Shown: piece by piece, positions 24,779-33,243 of the stretch
How the letters are laid out: the number at the start of each line of letters is the position of its first letter
Numbering within the stretch: position 1 is the stretch's first letter
Assembly: GCF_020829645.1 (NCBI RefSeq)
Contig: NZ_JAIVFS010000031.1
Span: forward strand, 27,128-91,127
Direction of reading: 5' to 3'
DNA from: Nostoc mirabile CHAB5784
GTDB taxonomy: Bacteria; Cyanobacteriota; Cyanobacteriia; Cyanobacteriales; Nostocaceae
Length of the DNA stretch: 64,000 nucleotides
Program-made: the position numbers and the translations under genes
The notes under the pieces: generated by a model
What the model saw: only the letters and a program-made list of their open reading frames with translations
Database searches by the model: none
What the model was told of the DNA's origin: nothing

Positions 24779-25822
24779 ATGAAAATACCATTTATTCCAC
24801 AACGCCGCACAGTTTTAAAACGCATTGTCCAACTTTCTGTATTGGGATTGTTTACTCTATCAACTCCCTTAATAGGTAGCTTAATAAATAACGCTCAAGC
24901 ACAAAAAAAAGCTGGTTTTAGTGCTAAAGTCATCAACTTGGCATATCAAACTTCTGGAGATATTGTCAAAGTCAAAAAAGTTGTTGAGCCACGTTTCAAA
25001 GCATTGGGTGTGACTGTAAAATGGGTTGGGCCATTCCCAGCCGGGCCGCAACTAATAGAAGCGATGAATGCAGGTAAGGTGGATATCGGCAATGTGGGAG
25101 AGACACCGCCAATATTTTCCCAAGCCGCAGGTATCACAGAAGTTATCTATATTGCCGGACGCACACCCAGCAAGGGTGCAAACCAAGGTATTGTAGTCAG
25201 AGCTAATTCTCCAATTAAGAAGATAGCGGATCTTAAAGGTAAGAAAATTGCTTTTCAGAGGGGATCGAATGCACACTATTTATTAGCAAAAGCCTTGCAA
25301 GAGGTGGGGTTAAAAATTAAGGATGTTAAAATTGTTGGTTTGACTCCATCTGAAGCCCGTGACGCTTTTATTCAAGACAAAGTTGAAGTTTGGGTAGGTA
25401 GTGACCCTTTTTTGGCTCTTGTGGAAAAAATTATACCGATTCGGAATCTGAGAAATGCAGCAAGAATTAACACTCTCGGCGGCTTTTATCTTGGTAGGCG
25501 TAAATTTGTCACCCAAAATCCCGAATTGGTGCGAGTATTTTTAGAGGAAGCAGACAAGGTAGGAGAATGGGCTGAAAAAAACCCAACTGAAGTTGCCAAA
25601 GCTTTTGCTCCCGAACTGAAATTAGAGGTATCAGTTTTAGAAAAGGTGGCACGCCGACGTACTTTTAGGTTGAGAAGACTAACACCTGCCATTATTGCCG
25701 AACAACAGCGCGTTGCTGACTTTTATTTCCAAGAAAAAATCATTCCCCGTAAAATAGATATTAGAGATGCGATCCTTCCAACTCAACTTGATGTAGCTAT
25801 TACGCCTGTTCGTCTCAAGTAA
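24779..25822 (+). CDS. SsuA-like sulfonate substrate-binding protein (Tat-type signal), copy 2
   Basis: The protein (347 residues from the ATG at 24779; a GTG three bases earlier is less likely) starts MKIPFIPQRRTVLKRIVQ and ends its signal at NNAQA. The mature part matches copy 1 nearly throughout, with IEAMNAGKVDIGNVGETPP, IKKIADLKGKKIAFQRGS and GGFYLGRRKFVTQNPELVRV. It keeps the more canonical C-terminal lobe (EVAKAFAPELKLEV). Copies 1 and 2 arose by tandem duplication, as the duplicated downstream DNA shows. It converges on the broken kinase gene 21 bp away. Confidence 0.88.
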   Translation: MKIPFIPQRRTVLKRIVQLSVLGLFTLSTPLIGSLINNAQAQKKAGFSAKVINLAYQTSGDIVKVKKVVEPRFKALGVTVKWVGPFPAGPQLIEAMNAGKVDIGNVGETPPIFSQAAGITEVIYIAGRTPSKGANQGIVVRANSPIKKIADLKGKKIAFQRGSNAHYLLAKALQEVGLKIKDVKIVGLTPSEARDAFIQDKVEVWVGSDPFLALVEKIIPIRNLRNAARINTLGGFYLGRRKFVTQNPELVRVFLEEADKVGEWAEKNPTEVAKAFAPELKLEVSVLEKVARRRTFRLRRLTPAIIAEQQRVADFYFQEKIIPRKIDIRDAILPTQLDVAITPVRLK

Positions 25823-25843
25823 CTTAAACAGCTAGAGATAGGT

Positions 25844-26218
25844 TTATTCAGCTATTAAGTTAGCGATCGCATCTACTAATTCGGCTGGCTCTACTGGTTT
25901 GGCAAGATGCTTGTCAAATCCGGCTGCAAGTACTTGTTTGGCGTTGATTTCTCCAGCATAGGCAGTAAGTGCGTAGTTTACCGCCGTAGGCATCGCTCGA
26001 ATTTGCCCTCCTTGTTCTGCTGCTGGTAGTGTTCTCAACTGTCGCATAAACATACATCCATCCACTTCTGGCATTCCAATGTCGCTTAAAAGTATATCTG
26101 GCAAGGATTGGCTTAAAGCGGCTAGTGCTTCATTTGCTGATGCCACTGCTGTCACATTTGCCCCATACTGCTCTAGCAAGAAGGCAATAAATTCTCGCGT
26201 ATCTGCATCATCATCCAC
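25844..26218 (-). pseudogene. Receiver domain of a broken hybrid histidine kinase
   Basis: The frame encodes a CheY-like receiver: acidic pocket DDD at its start, phosphoacceptor Asp in ILLSDIGMPEVDG and the invariant Lys in KHLAKPVEPAELV. It begins at a GTG inside the first beta strand. The missing residues (LNGVNILV) are readable just upstream in the same frame without a start codon. The kinase frame stops at 26239, so a one-base slip near 26230-26245 split an originally fused protein. In addition, about eight residues (RAMPTAVNY) from a dispersed repeat interrupt the usual QIPAIALTAYAGE segment. Signalling function is doubtful. Confidence 0.75.
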
Positions 26219-26238
26219 TACTAAAATATTGACACCAT

Positions 26239-27006
26239 TTAAATTTGAGATGTCTCTGAGTCATTACTCTCCTGTTTAATCTCTGATTGATTTTGCAGCA
26301 GTGGGAGTCTCACGGTAAAAGTTGCCCCCTGATCTTCGCCTCTGCTTTCTACCTGCACTGTGCCGCCATGCAGTTCGACTAAGTGACGGACAATCGCTAA
26401 CCCTAATCCCAGTCCACCAAACTTTCTGGTTGTGCTGCTGTTCTCTTGGCGAAAATATTCAAATACGTAAGGCAGAAAATTGGGATCGATGCCCTTGCCA
26501 GTATCGCTGACTGTGATCTGAGCATAAAATACAGGATTGTTTTCTGTACCCTGTACCCTGTCCCCTATACCCTTTACCCTTTCCAATCGAATATCAACCC
26601 GTCCTCCCGCAGGTGTAAACTTAACTGCGTTTGAGAGCAAGTTCCAGACGACTTGCTGCAATCGGCCAGAATCACCCAAAACTTGCCCCAAATTTGGTTC
26701 CAGGCTGATGTGCATCTCAATTGACTTAGCTTCTGCCGATAACCGCACTGTTTCCATTGCTGCCGAAATCACAGATGCCAGATCAACTGGGTAGATATTT
26801 AAGCTGAGTTTACCTTGTAAAATCCGGGAGATATCCAGCAAGTCTTCAATCAGTTGAGCTTGTAACCTAGCATTTCGCTCAATAGTCTTCAGCGCTTGAG
26901 GGATTGTCTTTTCATCAAGTTTTTTGGTTTGGAGTAGCTTAGACCATTGGTAGGAGACTTTGGACACGCCTGGGTTCTCGCTGATTGATTTGACCCGACT
27001 CGCCAA
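26239..27006 (-). pseudogene. Hybrid sensor histidine kinase, 5'-truncated by insertion sequence
   Basis: The frame encodes the end of the HisKA dimerisation helix (RNARLQAQLIEDLLDISRIL), then an HATPase_c domain with N-box QVVWNLLSNAVKFTPAGG, G1 VSDTGKGID, F-box EYFRQE and G2 GGLGLGLAIVRHL. The phosphoacceptor H-box that should precede the helix is absent; the sequence before about 26955 changes to that of the TnpB element. A low-complexity repeat (GGGTACAGGGTACAG type, about 26537-26582) adds KGIGDRVQGTENN in frame between two ATPase strands. With no H-box and no sensor it cannot act as a normal kinase. Confidence 0.8.
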
Positions 27007-27824
27007 CCGTCCAGCAAGGATTGTTCCATCCCTCGCCAGCCATTTCTAGCTAACTGGATTGACAGAGTTTCTGTTTTGGGGTCAATGTAACGACTCAAGT
27101 AAGCAGATAAAATATCACGTTGCATTGTCAAACTGCATTTAGAGCAGTTATGCACTCGTTGAGATAATGACTTTTTCTGTTTATTTACGCACAAACTATT
27201 CCTTGAGAAAGTGCAGTAAGTGAAGTCGAAAACATTCTTATCTGTACCACCAGCATTTTCAGCTTTGCGCTTCAGTTCAGATTGAAAAGATGCGGGTGAT
27301 TTAAACCCTATGGATTTACTATAATTTTTCTGCCAAGCTTTAACTGATACTTTCTCAGTTTTAATATTCTTACCGAGGGCTAAAGTTTGGTTGACTAATC
27401 TACCATGCAAAGATTTACGATGAGCCGCTTGTTTACGTTCTATCTCACGTTTTAAAGAAGCAGTTCTTTTATAGCGATTTGAATTATTCCAACGCTTTTT
27501 ACCCGGATTTACTGTGCCATTAGAATTAAAATTGTTAGGATTATTAGCGCGGCGCTGCCTATCCATTTTGCGTTGCAGTTTTCTAACAATTTTTTGTTTT
27601 GAGGTTAATTCCACTGTGAATGGAGTCCAAATTGTTTCGGAATCCCCAACAATCGCAACGGTTGAAACGCCCAAATCAATACCAACAGTACCATCACCGA
27701 TAATGTTTTTAGGTTTTTGATACGGATCACCCTCACAAACCAATTGAACGAACCAGTAGGTTTTTTGATTGAGAATACGACGTACCAAGCGAACATATTT
27801 AATCTTTGATAGCAATCCATGCAA
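26889..27824 (-). mobile_element. tnpB: Remnant of IS200/IS605-type element: TnpB (RNA-guided nuclease family), N-terminally truncated
   Basis: The 311-codon frame encodes most of a TnpB protein. RuvC-I Asp lies in GTVGIDLGVSTVAIVGDSE, the RuvC-II Glu in KTEKVSVKAWQKNY, a zinc-ribbon region reads CSKCSLTMQ, and the RuvC-III Asp lies in RDILSAYLSRY. Full-length relatives carry about 80-90 more N-terminal residues. Here the frame is blocked by a stop about a dozen codons before the TTG start. The first CxxC pair is degraded (CTFSRNSLC). No TnpA lies nearby. The element's right end runs into the histidine kinase gene near 26955, so the last residues of the frame belong to the host gene. Confidence 0.8.
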
Positions 27825-27916
27825 GATTACTGGGTCATTGGTGATGATACCTGGTAGCTAGAGGTTAGACCTCTTGCAAAAGTCTATCCCCTTTTCCACA
27901 TCCCGTCAAAAGTCAG

Positions 27917-28210
27917 GTTGAGCGACAGCATTTGCTTGTTGAGCGACAGCATTTACTTGTTGAGCAACAGCATTTGCTTGTTGAGCAACAGCATTTACTT
28001 GTTGAGCGACAGCATTTACTTGTTGAGCAACAGCATTTGCTTGTTGAGCGACAGCATTTACTTGTTGAGCAACAGCATTTGCTTGTTGAGCGACAGCATT
28101 TGCTTGTTGAGCGACAGCATTTGCTTGTTGAGCAACAGCATTTGCTTGTTGAGCGACAGCATTTGCTTGTTGAGCGACAGCATTTGCTTGTTGAGCGACA
28201 GCATTTGCTT
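27917..28210. repeat. 21-bp tandem repeat array, exactly 14 copies
   Basis: Fourteen units of GTTGAGCGACAGCATTTGCTT vary at only two places (GCGAC/GCAAC and TTGCTT/TTACTT). The minus strand reads as a heptapeptide string (QANAVAQ), but other frames are open as well and no translation signal is seen, so coding is not supported. Confidence 0.92.
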
Positions 28211-28225
28211 GTTTGGAAGTAGGTA

Positions 28226-28336
28226 AGGGACTTCCAAATAAAAAAATACTCAAAAAACTCTCTCCTCCTTATTCCTCTGTGTTCTCTGCGTCTCTGTGGT
28301 TCGTTTATTTGGATAATTTATTTCTTGGAAGTCCCT
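28226..28336. mobile_element. MITE-like element with AGGGACTTCC ends, copy 2 (TA-flanked)
   Basis: The 111-bp element begins AGGGACTTCCAAATAAA and ends TTGGAAGTCCCT, with TA at both ends. Its interior matches the 13904-14026 copy in reverse orientation (CTCCTCCTTATTCCTCTGTG region). Like that copy it lies beside a 21-bp repeat array, here 16 bp after it. Confidence 0.75.
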
Positions 28337-28507
28337 AAGGTACTCTCTCTCTCTTTTTTCCAACGTCATCAATGCTACCCAACTTGTGCCACACATCTAG
28401 GACTTTTGCAAGAGGTCTGTTGTAAGTTGGTGATTATGTACTACATCAACTATTAGGCAACCTATTTAAGCTATTAATAGAGTTGTTTCAATCTAGGGAA
28501 TGAAAAT

Positions 28508-28792
28508 ATGAGGGTTTGGCTTGCCTGCTTTTTTGTGCTGTTTGCTTTGGCGGAACTGTTTGACTGGTTACAAGAATTTAATTTGCCATTACCTATCTAT
28601 ATTTTGGGTGGCGCTTTTTTAGCTGTTGCTTCTAACTATGATAAAATATTTGACTCCTATTTTGCTGATTCAAGCATTGAGGCATCACTCGAACAATCCG
28701 AGCTAGATTCACTAACCCCATCTACTAATCCTATTTCTTTCCCAATTGCCAGTGCTGTTAAAGATGCTCAAACATCTCAAACGGATGATTAG
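28508..28792 (+). CDS. Small membrane protein of unknown function
   Basis: The 94-residue product has two hydrophobic segments at the N-terminus (about residues 3-20 and 29-45, with LPLPIYILGGAFLAVASNY), then an acidic Ser/Thr-rich tail. I do not recognise the family. The ATG follows a purine-rich GGGAATGAAAAT leader. It is 152 bp ahead of a membrane-bound kinase gene on the same strand and might be co-transcribed, but nothing in the sequence shows a shared function. Codon pattern looks normal, and the frame is not a shadow of another gene. Confidence 0.6.
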   Translation: MRVWLACFFVLFALAELFDWLQEFNLPLPIYILGGAFLAVASNYDKIFDSYFADSSIEASLEQSELDSLTPSTNPISFPIASAVKDAQTSQTDD

Positions 28793-28944
28793 CTGCATAA
28801 CCCAATCGCTTGTCTAGTCTCTAAGCAGCAAGTAAATTGTTACATTAATATAGAAGCTCAGGTTAAAAGCTAATTAACCTAGAGTCAGAAAATTAACTTC
28901 TGCGCCTGCAAAATCTACCCAATTCAGGCTACCGCCGCAACGCC

Positions 28945-31143
28945 GTGATTAGTGGACTATTAGAAAAACTCCGTGTCCCCTTTGTCAAAGTTCAGGATTC
29001 CCGTGAAACTTCCAAGAGCAAAAGCTGGTTGCAAATGATTTTAGTTACCAGTGTAGGAGTCACCGCCTTTATCTGGGGAGTTCGGGAACTCAAATGGTTA
29101 CAGCCTTGGGAGTTGAGAGTTTATGATCAGATGTTGCGATCGCGTCCAGCAGAAGCACCTGATAAGCGGATTTTGCTGGTAAAAATCACTGACGAGGATC
29201 TCAAACGAGAGAAAGGGACTCCATCAGATCATACAATAAATCAGCTCTTAAAGAAAATAGAGACTTATCAACCGCGAATTGTTGGTTTATATCTTTTCCA
29301 ACCAGAAAACAACTATTTGGCAGCTAATTTGCAAAATAAAGATAACATCGTCAGCACCTGTTTTTTCAGCAGCTTGGGTAGAGATGAAATCCCACCACCG
29401 CCAAATTTACCTATAGATAATGTTGGGTTTGGCAATGTGGTTGCTGACAATGAAAACGACCAAATTCTTCGCCGCAGTTTGTTATTTGTTCACTCTCCAT
29501 ACAAAAAATGTACAACATCATTTGCATTTGGTGCGTTAATAGCAATTAATTATCTGGAAAAACAAGGCATTGAATATGACTTTACTAATAAAGGAGATTT
29601 TCAGTTAGGTAAAACCTTGTTCCCGCGTTTACAACCAAATTCCGGTAGCTACCAACATCTAGATGCAGATGGCTATCAAATATTATTAAATTACCATCAC
29701 CCCAACAGCCTCGCCGACGAAGTAACCCTCACACAAGTCCTCAGTGGACAAGTCAAACCCAATTTAGTCAAAGACCGCCTTGTAATTATTGGCGCTACTG
29801 CCGCTAATTTACCTCAAAGTAGCTTTTATACACCCTACAGCGCTTTGCCAGATCAACCACCCAGAATGCCTGCTCTGGTTATTCATGCACAGATAGCAAG
29901 TCAACTCATCAGTACAGTGTTGGATGGGCAACCTATAATTTGGTATTGGCCAGACTGGGCGGAACTTATTTGGATTTGGGGCTGGTCGCTCTTAGGTGGA
30001 ATTATAGCATGGCGGTGGCAAAATCCGTTGCTGTTGCTAGTGGTGGCAGGGACAACTCTACTTGGGTTAGTAGTAATCTGCGTTGCTTTGTTTTTGCAAG
30101 CTGGATGGATACCATTAGTTCCCTCTGCCCTCGCTTTGGTGATTAGTAGCATCTGTGTGATTGCTTATACTAGCTACCAAAATCAGCGACAAACTCAGGT
30201 GATTATTCTGCAAGTTGAAAAACAACAAGAAGCGATCGCGCAATTAAATGTACTCTTAGAAGATAAAACAGCACTTCCCGACTCTTATCTTGATTTTCCT
30301 CCCCCAGTTGATTCACCAGAGATAAAATCAGGTGATTTGCTTTTGGGTGGACGCTACAAAATCTCTCAAGTTCTCGGTGCTGGTGGATTTGGCCGCACTT
30401 ATTTAGCACAGGATACTCAACGCCCAGGTAATCCGATTTGTGTAGTTAAAAAGTTAATGCCAGCCCGTCAAGATACACGATTTTTGCAAGTTGCTCGTAG
30501 GTTGTTTAATAGTGAAGCTGAAATATTACAATGTTTGGGTAAACATCATCAGATTCCCGAACTACTTGCTTATTTTGAAGATGACCAAGAATTTTATTTG
30601 ATTCAAGAATATATCGAGGGACATACCCTAAGTGAAGAATTACCACCTGTGCGGAATGTGCAAAACGAATCATTTGTAATTGAGATGTTAAAACAAGTTT
30701 TAGAAGTTCTAGAATTTGTTCACTATCATCGAGTCATTCATCGTGATATCAAACCGGCTAATATTATTAGATGCGCTCAAGATAATCGGCTGGTATTGAT
30801 TGATTTTGGTGCAGTAAAATTGATGCAACCGCCAAGTAGTGAGCAAACAGAATTAGCCACAGTAGCCATCGGGACGCGGGGTTATGCACCACCCGAACAA
30901 TTTGCCGGTCATCCACGCTTATGCAGTGACATTTACGCTTTAGGAATGATTGGCATTCAAGCCATAACAGGGATAGCACCGCAAGAACTCCACCCAGATC
31001 CAGAAACGGGTAATATTATGTGGCGGCAACCGGTGCAAGTGAGTGAAGAATTAGCGGCAATTTTAGATAAAATGGTTTGCTATAATTTTAGCGATCGCTA
31101 TCAATCAGCCGCCGCAGTTTTACAAGATTTAAAACGTATGTAG
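28945..31143 (+). CDS. CHASE2-domain serine/threonine protein kinase
   Basis: The 732-residue protein starts with GTG. One N-terminal helix (about residues 29-47) is followed by an extracytoplasmic CHASE2 sensor (about 50-330; KRILLVKITDEDLKREKGTP and VKDRLVIIGATAANLPQSSF are typical). Three transmembrane helices (about 335-420), a short coiled stretch and a C-terminal Hanks-type kinase complete it. The kinase has the glycine loop GAGGFGRTYLA, VVKK lysine, HRDIKPANII catalytic loop, DFGAVK and GTRGYAPPEQF. All catalytic residues are present. It should sense an outside or periplasmic signal and phosphorylate cytoplasmic proteins. The family is common in filamentous cyanobacteria; the ligand is unknown. 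Confidence 0.92.
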   Translation: MISGLLEKLRVPFVKVQDSRETSKSKSWLQMILVTSVGVTAFIWGVRELKWLQPWELRVYDQMLRSRPAEAPDKRILLVKITDEDLKREKGTPSDHTINQLLKKIETYQPRIVGLYLFQPENNYLAANLQNKDNIVSTCFFSSLGRDEIPPPPNLPIDNVGFGNVVADNENDQILRRSLLFVHSPYKKCTTSFAFGALIAINYLEKQGIEYDFTNKGDFQLGKTLFPRLQPNSGSYQHLDADGYQILLNYHHPNSLADEVTLTQVLSGQVKPNLVKDRLVIIGATAANLPQSSFYTPYSALPDQPPRMPALVIHAQIASQLISTVLDGQPIIWYWPDWAELIWIWGWSLLGGIIAWRWQNPLLLLVVAGTTLLGLVVICVALFLQAGWIPLVPSALALVISSICVIAYTSYQNQRQTQVIILQVEKQQEAIAQLNVLLEDKTALPDSYLDFPPPVDSPEIKSGDLLLGGRYKISQVLGAGGFGRTYLAQDTQRPGNPICVVKKLMPARQDTRFLQVARRLFNSEAEILQCLGKHHQIPELLAYFEDDQEFYLIQEYIEGHTLSEELPPVRNVQNESFVIEMLKQVLEVLEFVHYHRVIHRDIKPANIIRCAQDNRLVLIDFGAVKLMQPPSSEQTELATVAIGTRGYAPPEQFAGHPRLCSDIYALGMIGIQAITGIAPQELHPDPETGNIMWRQPVQVSEELAAILDKMVCYNFSDRYQSAAAVLQDLKRM

Positions 31144-31170
31144 CCCTGGCGATTAGAAATCGCGGCTACA
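31139..31170. terminator. Hairpin overlapping the kinase stop codon
   Basis: TGTAGCC and GCGATT pair with AATCGC and GGCTACA with a 3-base bulge, starting on the stop codon of the kinase gene. There is no T-run after it. The pattern is also a widespread repeat in this kind of genome. Confidence 0.4.
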
Positions 31171-31562
31171 CATACTTTCATCCGCCTAACAAGAATTAAT
31201 GCTTACAACCCGCAGAGGTGGGTTTTGTCTGTAATCTCAAGAGTTTACACTTGTATTAAGTAGGTAGGCATAATTAAATAATTCGTAATGACGCTCGTTC
31301 CTCGCTACCGCTACGCTAACGTAATTCGTAATGACGCTCTCTACGAGACGCTGCGCGAACGCGGACTCGCTAACGCAACGCTTTCGTAAATTTTGTTTTG
31401 TAATGGGGATTTAACCCCAACACAAAACAAAATTTTTATTGAACCGGGGGACTTAAACCCACGGAACTAGTTAAACATAAGATAAGATTAAGATAAAACC
31501 TCACCCTCAATCCCTCTCCGTGAGTTCGGAGAGGGAAGCCGGAGGTAGGGTGAGGTTTTATA
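31171..31562. other. Convergent intergenic region with long hairpin
   Basis: The region holds dispersed GCTACGCTAACG and GAGACGCTGCGCGAACG repeats (31290-31385), then a strong nested hairpin at 31493-31561. The outer stem is ATAAAACCTCACCCT with AGGGTGAGGTTTTAT, and the inner stem is CCCTCTCC with GGAGAGGG. Placed between convergent genes, it could terminate transcription from both sides. Confidence 0.5.
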
Positions 31563-32297
31563 TTAGTTATTAATACCATTCATCTTTAGCCCATATTGAC
31601 CTTGTTTTTCTATAATCTGACTCAATATTTTGTGGCAATGACAGTCACTTTCACATTGATTTAATATGTCTTGTGGAGCAATTGAACTAGAACCTAAAGC
31701 CAGACATATTTTTCCAGTACAAGTAAGCTTAAAATAGTCTCTTAAATTGCTTTGGGGGGGCAATTCGTTAATTTGATAATTTGTTAAAGGTTCAATAAAG
31801 CCTAATACTCGTAAATGTCTTAATTGTTGCTCACACGATTGTTCTTTTTTATACGGAAACTGTCTTTGCTCTTTTTCAGCATTAAATAAATTTTCCAGAG
31901 TTGTTCGCTCTCCATCGTCTAGCAAGTAGTCAAAAAACTTTCTTTGGTTTTCATCATCTTCTATTAAAGTTCCTAGTAAAGCTAAAGCTTTTGACTCCTT
32001 TTGATTAGCCTCTATATTAGCTTTAATTTTACTATGTACTAGGTTCAATTCTACTCCATTGCTACCAAATTGTAATTTTTCTAGTCTTTCAATAACTGAA
32101 GAGTTTAACAATAATATAATTGTTAAAAGTCCTACTTCTGTTGTATCTAATCTCCGGTTTTTATCAAGTCCTTTAGCTGGAATAAAAAATAAGTAACCTA
32201 AAACCAAAATACTTATTATCCTGAAGCCAATGTTGAGGAAATTGCTGAGTTTAGGCTGAAAATAATTCTTAATGGTTTCAACTATTTTCTGACTCAT
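31563..32297 (-). CDS. Hypothetical membrane protein
   Basis: The 244-residue protein has two N-terminal hydrophobic helices (about residues 20-40 and 53-68). A charged, AT-codon-rich cytoplasmic part follows with LRVLGFIEPLTNYQINELPP, which resembles a winged-helix-like domain, and a Cys/His-rich tail (CESDCHCHKILSQ). I do not recognise the family. The start ATG at 32297 is close to AT-rich DNA. Low GC relative to neighbours suggests an accessory gene. It converges with the kinase gene. Confidence 0.6.
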   Translation of the reverse strand: MSQKIVETIKNYFQPKLSNFLNIGFRIISILVLGYLFFIPAKGLDKNRRLDTTEVGLLTIILLLNSSVIERLEKLQFGSNGVELNLVHSKIKANIEANQKESKALALLGTLIEDDENQRKFFDYLLDDGERTTLENLFNAEKEQRQFPYKKEQSCEQQLRHLRVLGFIEPLTNYQINELPPQSNLRDYFKLTCTGKICLALGSSSIAPQDILNQCESDCHCHKILSQIIEKQGQYGLKMNGINN

Positions 32298-33243
32298 ACT
32301 ACATTATTCTATGAATATAATTGACTTTTATTTGAGAGAAAGTAATCGCTCATAAGTAGGTTTAAAAAACTAAATAGCTAGTTACATCGAAAAATGACAT
32401 AGCTTATTACCCTGTTATTATCTCTGGAATACATGAAGATATTTAGCTCAACTTATTGCAGAAATGATAACAGTTTATCTTTCACGGTATCTGGAAAACC
32501 TCTCTCTAAGTCTCTCTCCTAAAAAGAGAGAGACTTGGAATTTTCGCCCTAAGAGCATCGGTAAGAGAGTTAGGTTTTTCGTGGGTTTCTCTACATGACT
32601 TAAACCACAATGAGCAAAAAACTAATACCATTTCAATTGATGATTGCAACACATCCTTGGGTAAAGACGCGATGAATCGCGTCTCTATAAATGGTCTATT
32701 TGTCGCATTCTTTTTTCAAATTGGTATAACACTTTATGTCTACATCTTGAACCTATAGTTTTTCGGATATCTTCCCAAATTTCTGTAGGACTTAGGCAAA
32801 AACCCTCTCAAACTCTCATTCCTCTGTGACGCGCCAGTTGCTACCCTTCTCCTGACGGAGACGCTGCGCGAACGGGAACGCGCTTGAGCGAACAAGTCTC
32901 TTAACCGCAAGGGCGCACTGGCTTCTCTGCGCCGCGCCAGTTGCTTCAAGTCTCTTAACCGCAAGGGCGCACTGGCTTCTCTGTGGTTCGTTTTCCGTTA
33001 CCCGTGCGTAAGTCCTATTCTGATTAACACCTATGACAATACTCCTCGGTTAAGAATATTCGTAGGTTCGGTTGAGCATAAGCGGTACCCACCGAATAGC
33101 AAAATACCATTTTTGACCACAACAGCCTTATTGTGGAGCGTTGTTGCCAGAGTGCGAACCAGTATAATAGCCTGGATATTCTTTAAAAAATTTGCAGCTA
33201 ATAACTCTTCCCTTAGCGTCCTTTGCGGTTCGATACCCTAACC
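32298..33243. other. Long intergenic region of dispersed repeats
   Basis: Nearly 950 bp without a convincing gene. An ATACCA-ended element (about 32624-32729, arms ATACCATTTCAA and TTCAAATTGGTAT) encloses the palindrome AGACGCGATGAATCGCGTCT (32665-32684). From 32835 to 32975 there are two near-identical copies of an AGTCTCTTAACCGCAAGGGC block. Open frames here are repeat-derived. Confidence 0.6.
33141..33168 (+). promoter_or_regulatory. Putative promoter of the RNase H gene
   Basis: TTGTTG (33141-33146) and TATAAT (33163-33168) are separated by 16 bp, upstream of the ATG at 33244. The -10 is perfect and the -35 matches four of six consensus bases. It is not experimentally supported. Confidence 0.4.

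Larger units (their letters stand above)
27867..28418. repeat. 18-bp perfect inverted repeat bounding a 552-bp repeat cluster
   Basis: AGACCTCTTGCAAAAGTC (27867-27884) and its exact reverse complement (28401-28418) enclose a 21-bp repeat array and a MITE-like element. It could be one composite non-coding element or two copies of one short repeat. There is no gene between 27825 and 28507. Confidence 0.65.

Noticed and set aside
27917..28210. Possible CRISPR array
   Set aside because: Units are contiguous with no spacers and vary only at two positions; no cas genes are nearby. The same holds for the other two arrays.
27906..28253. Frame encoding QANAVAQ repeats, possible coiled-coil protein
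   Set aside because: Frames are open on both strands through the same 21-bp array, and its apparent start lies in the adjacent MITE-like element.
32740..32964. 74-codon minus-strand frame rich in Arg
   Set aside because: It is entirely composed of dispersed CGCTGCGCGAACG and CCGCAAGGGCGC repeats.
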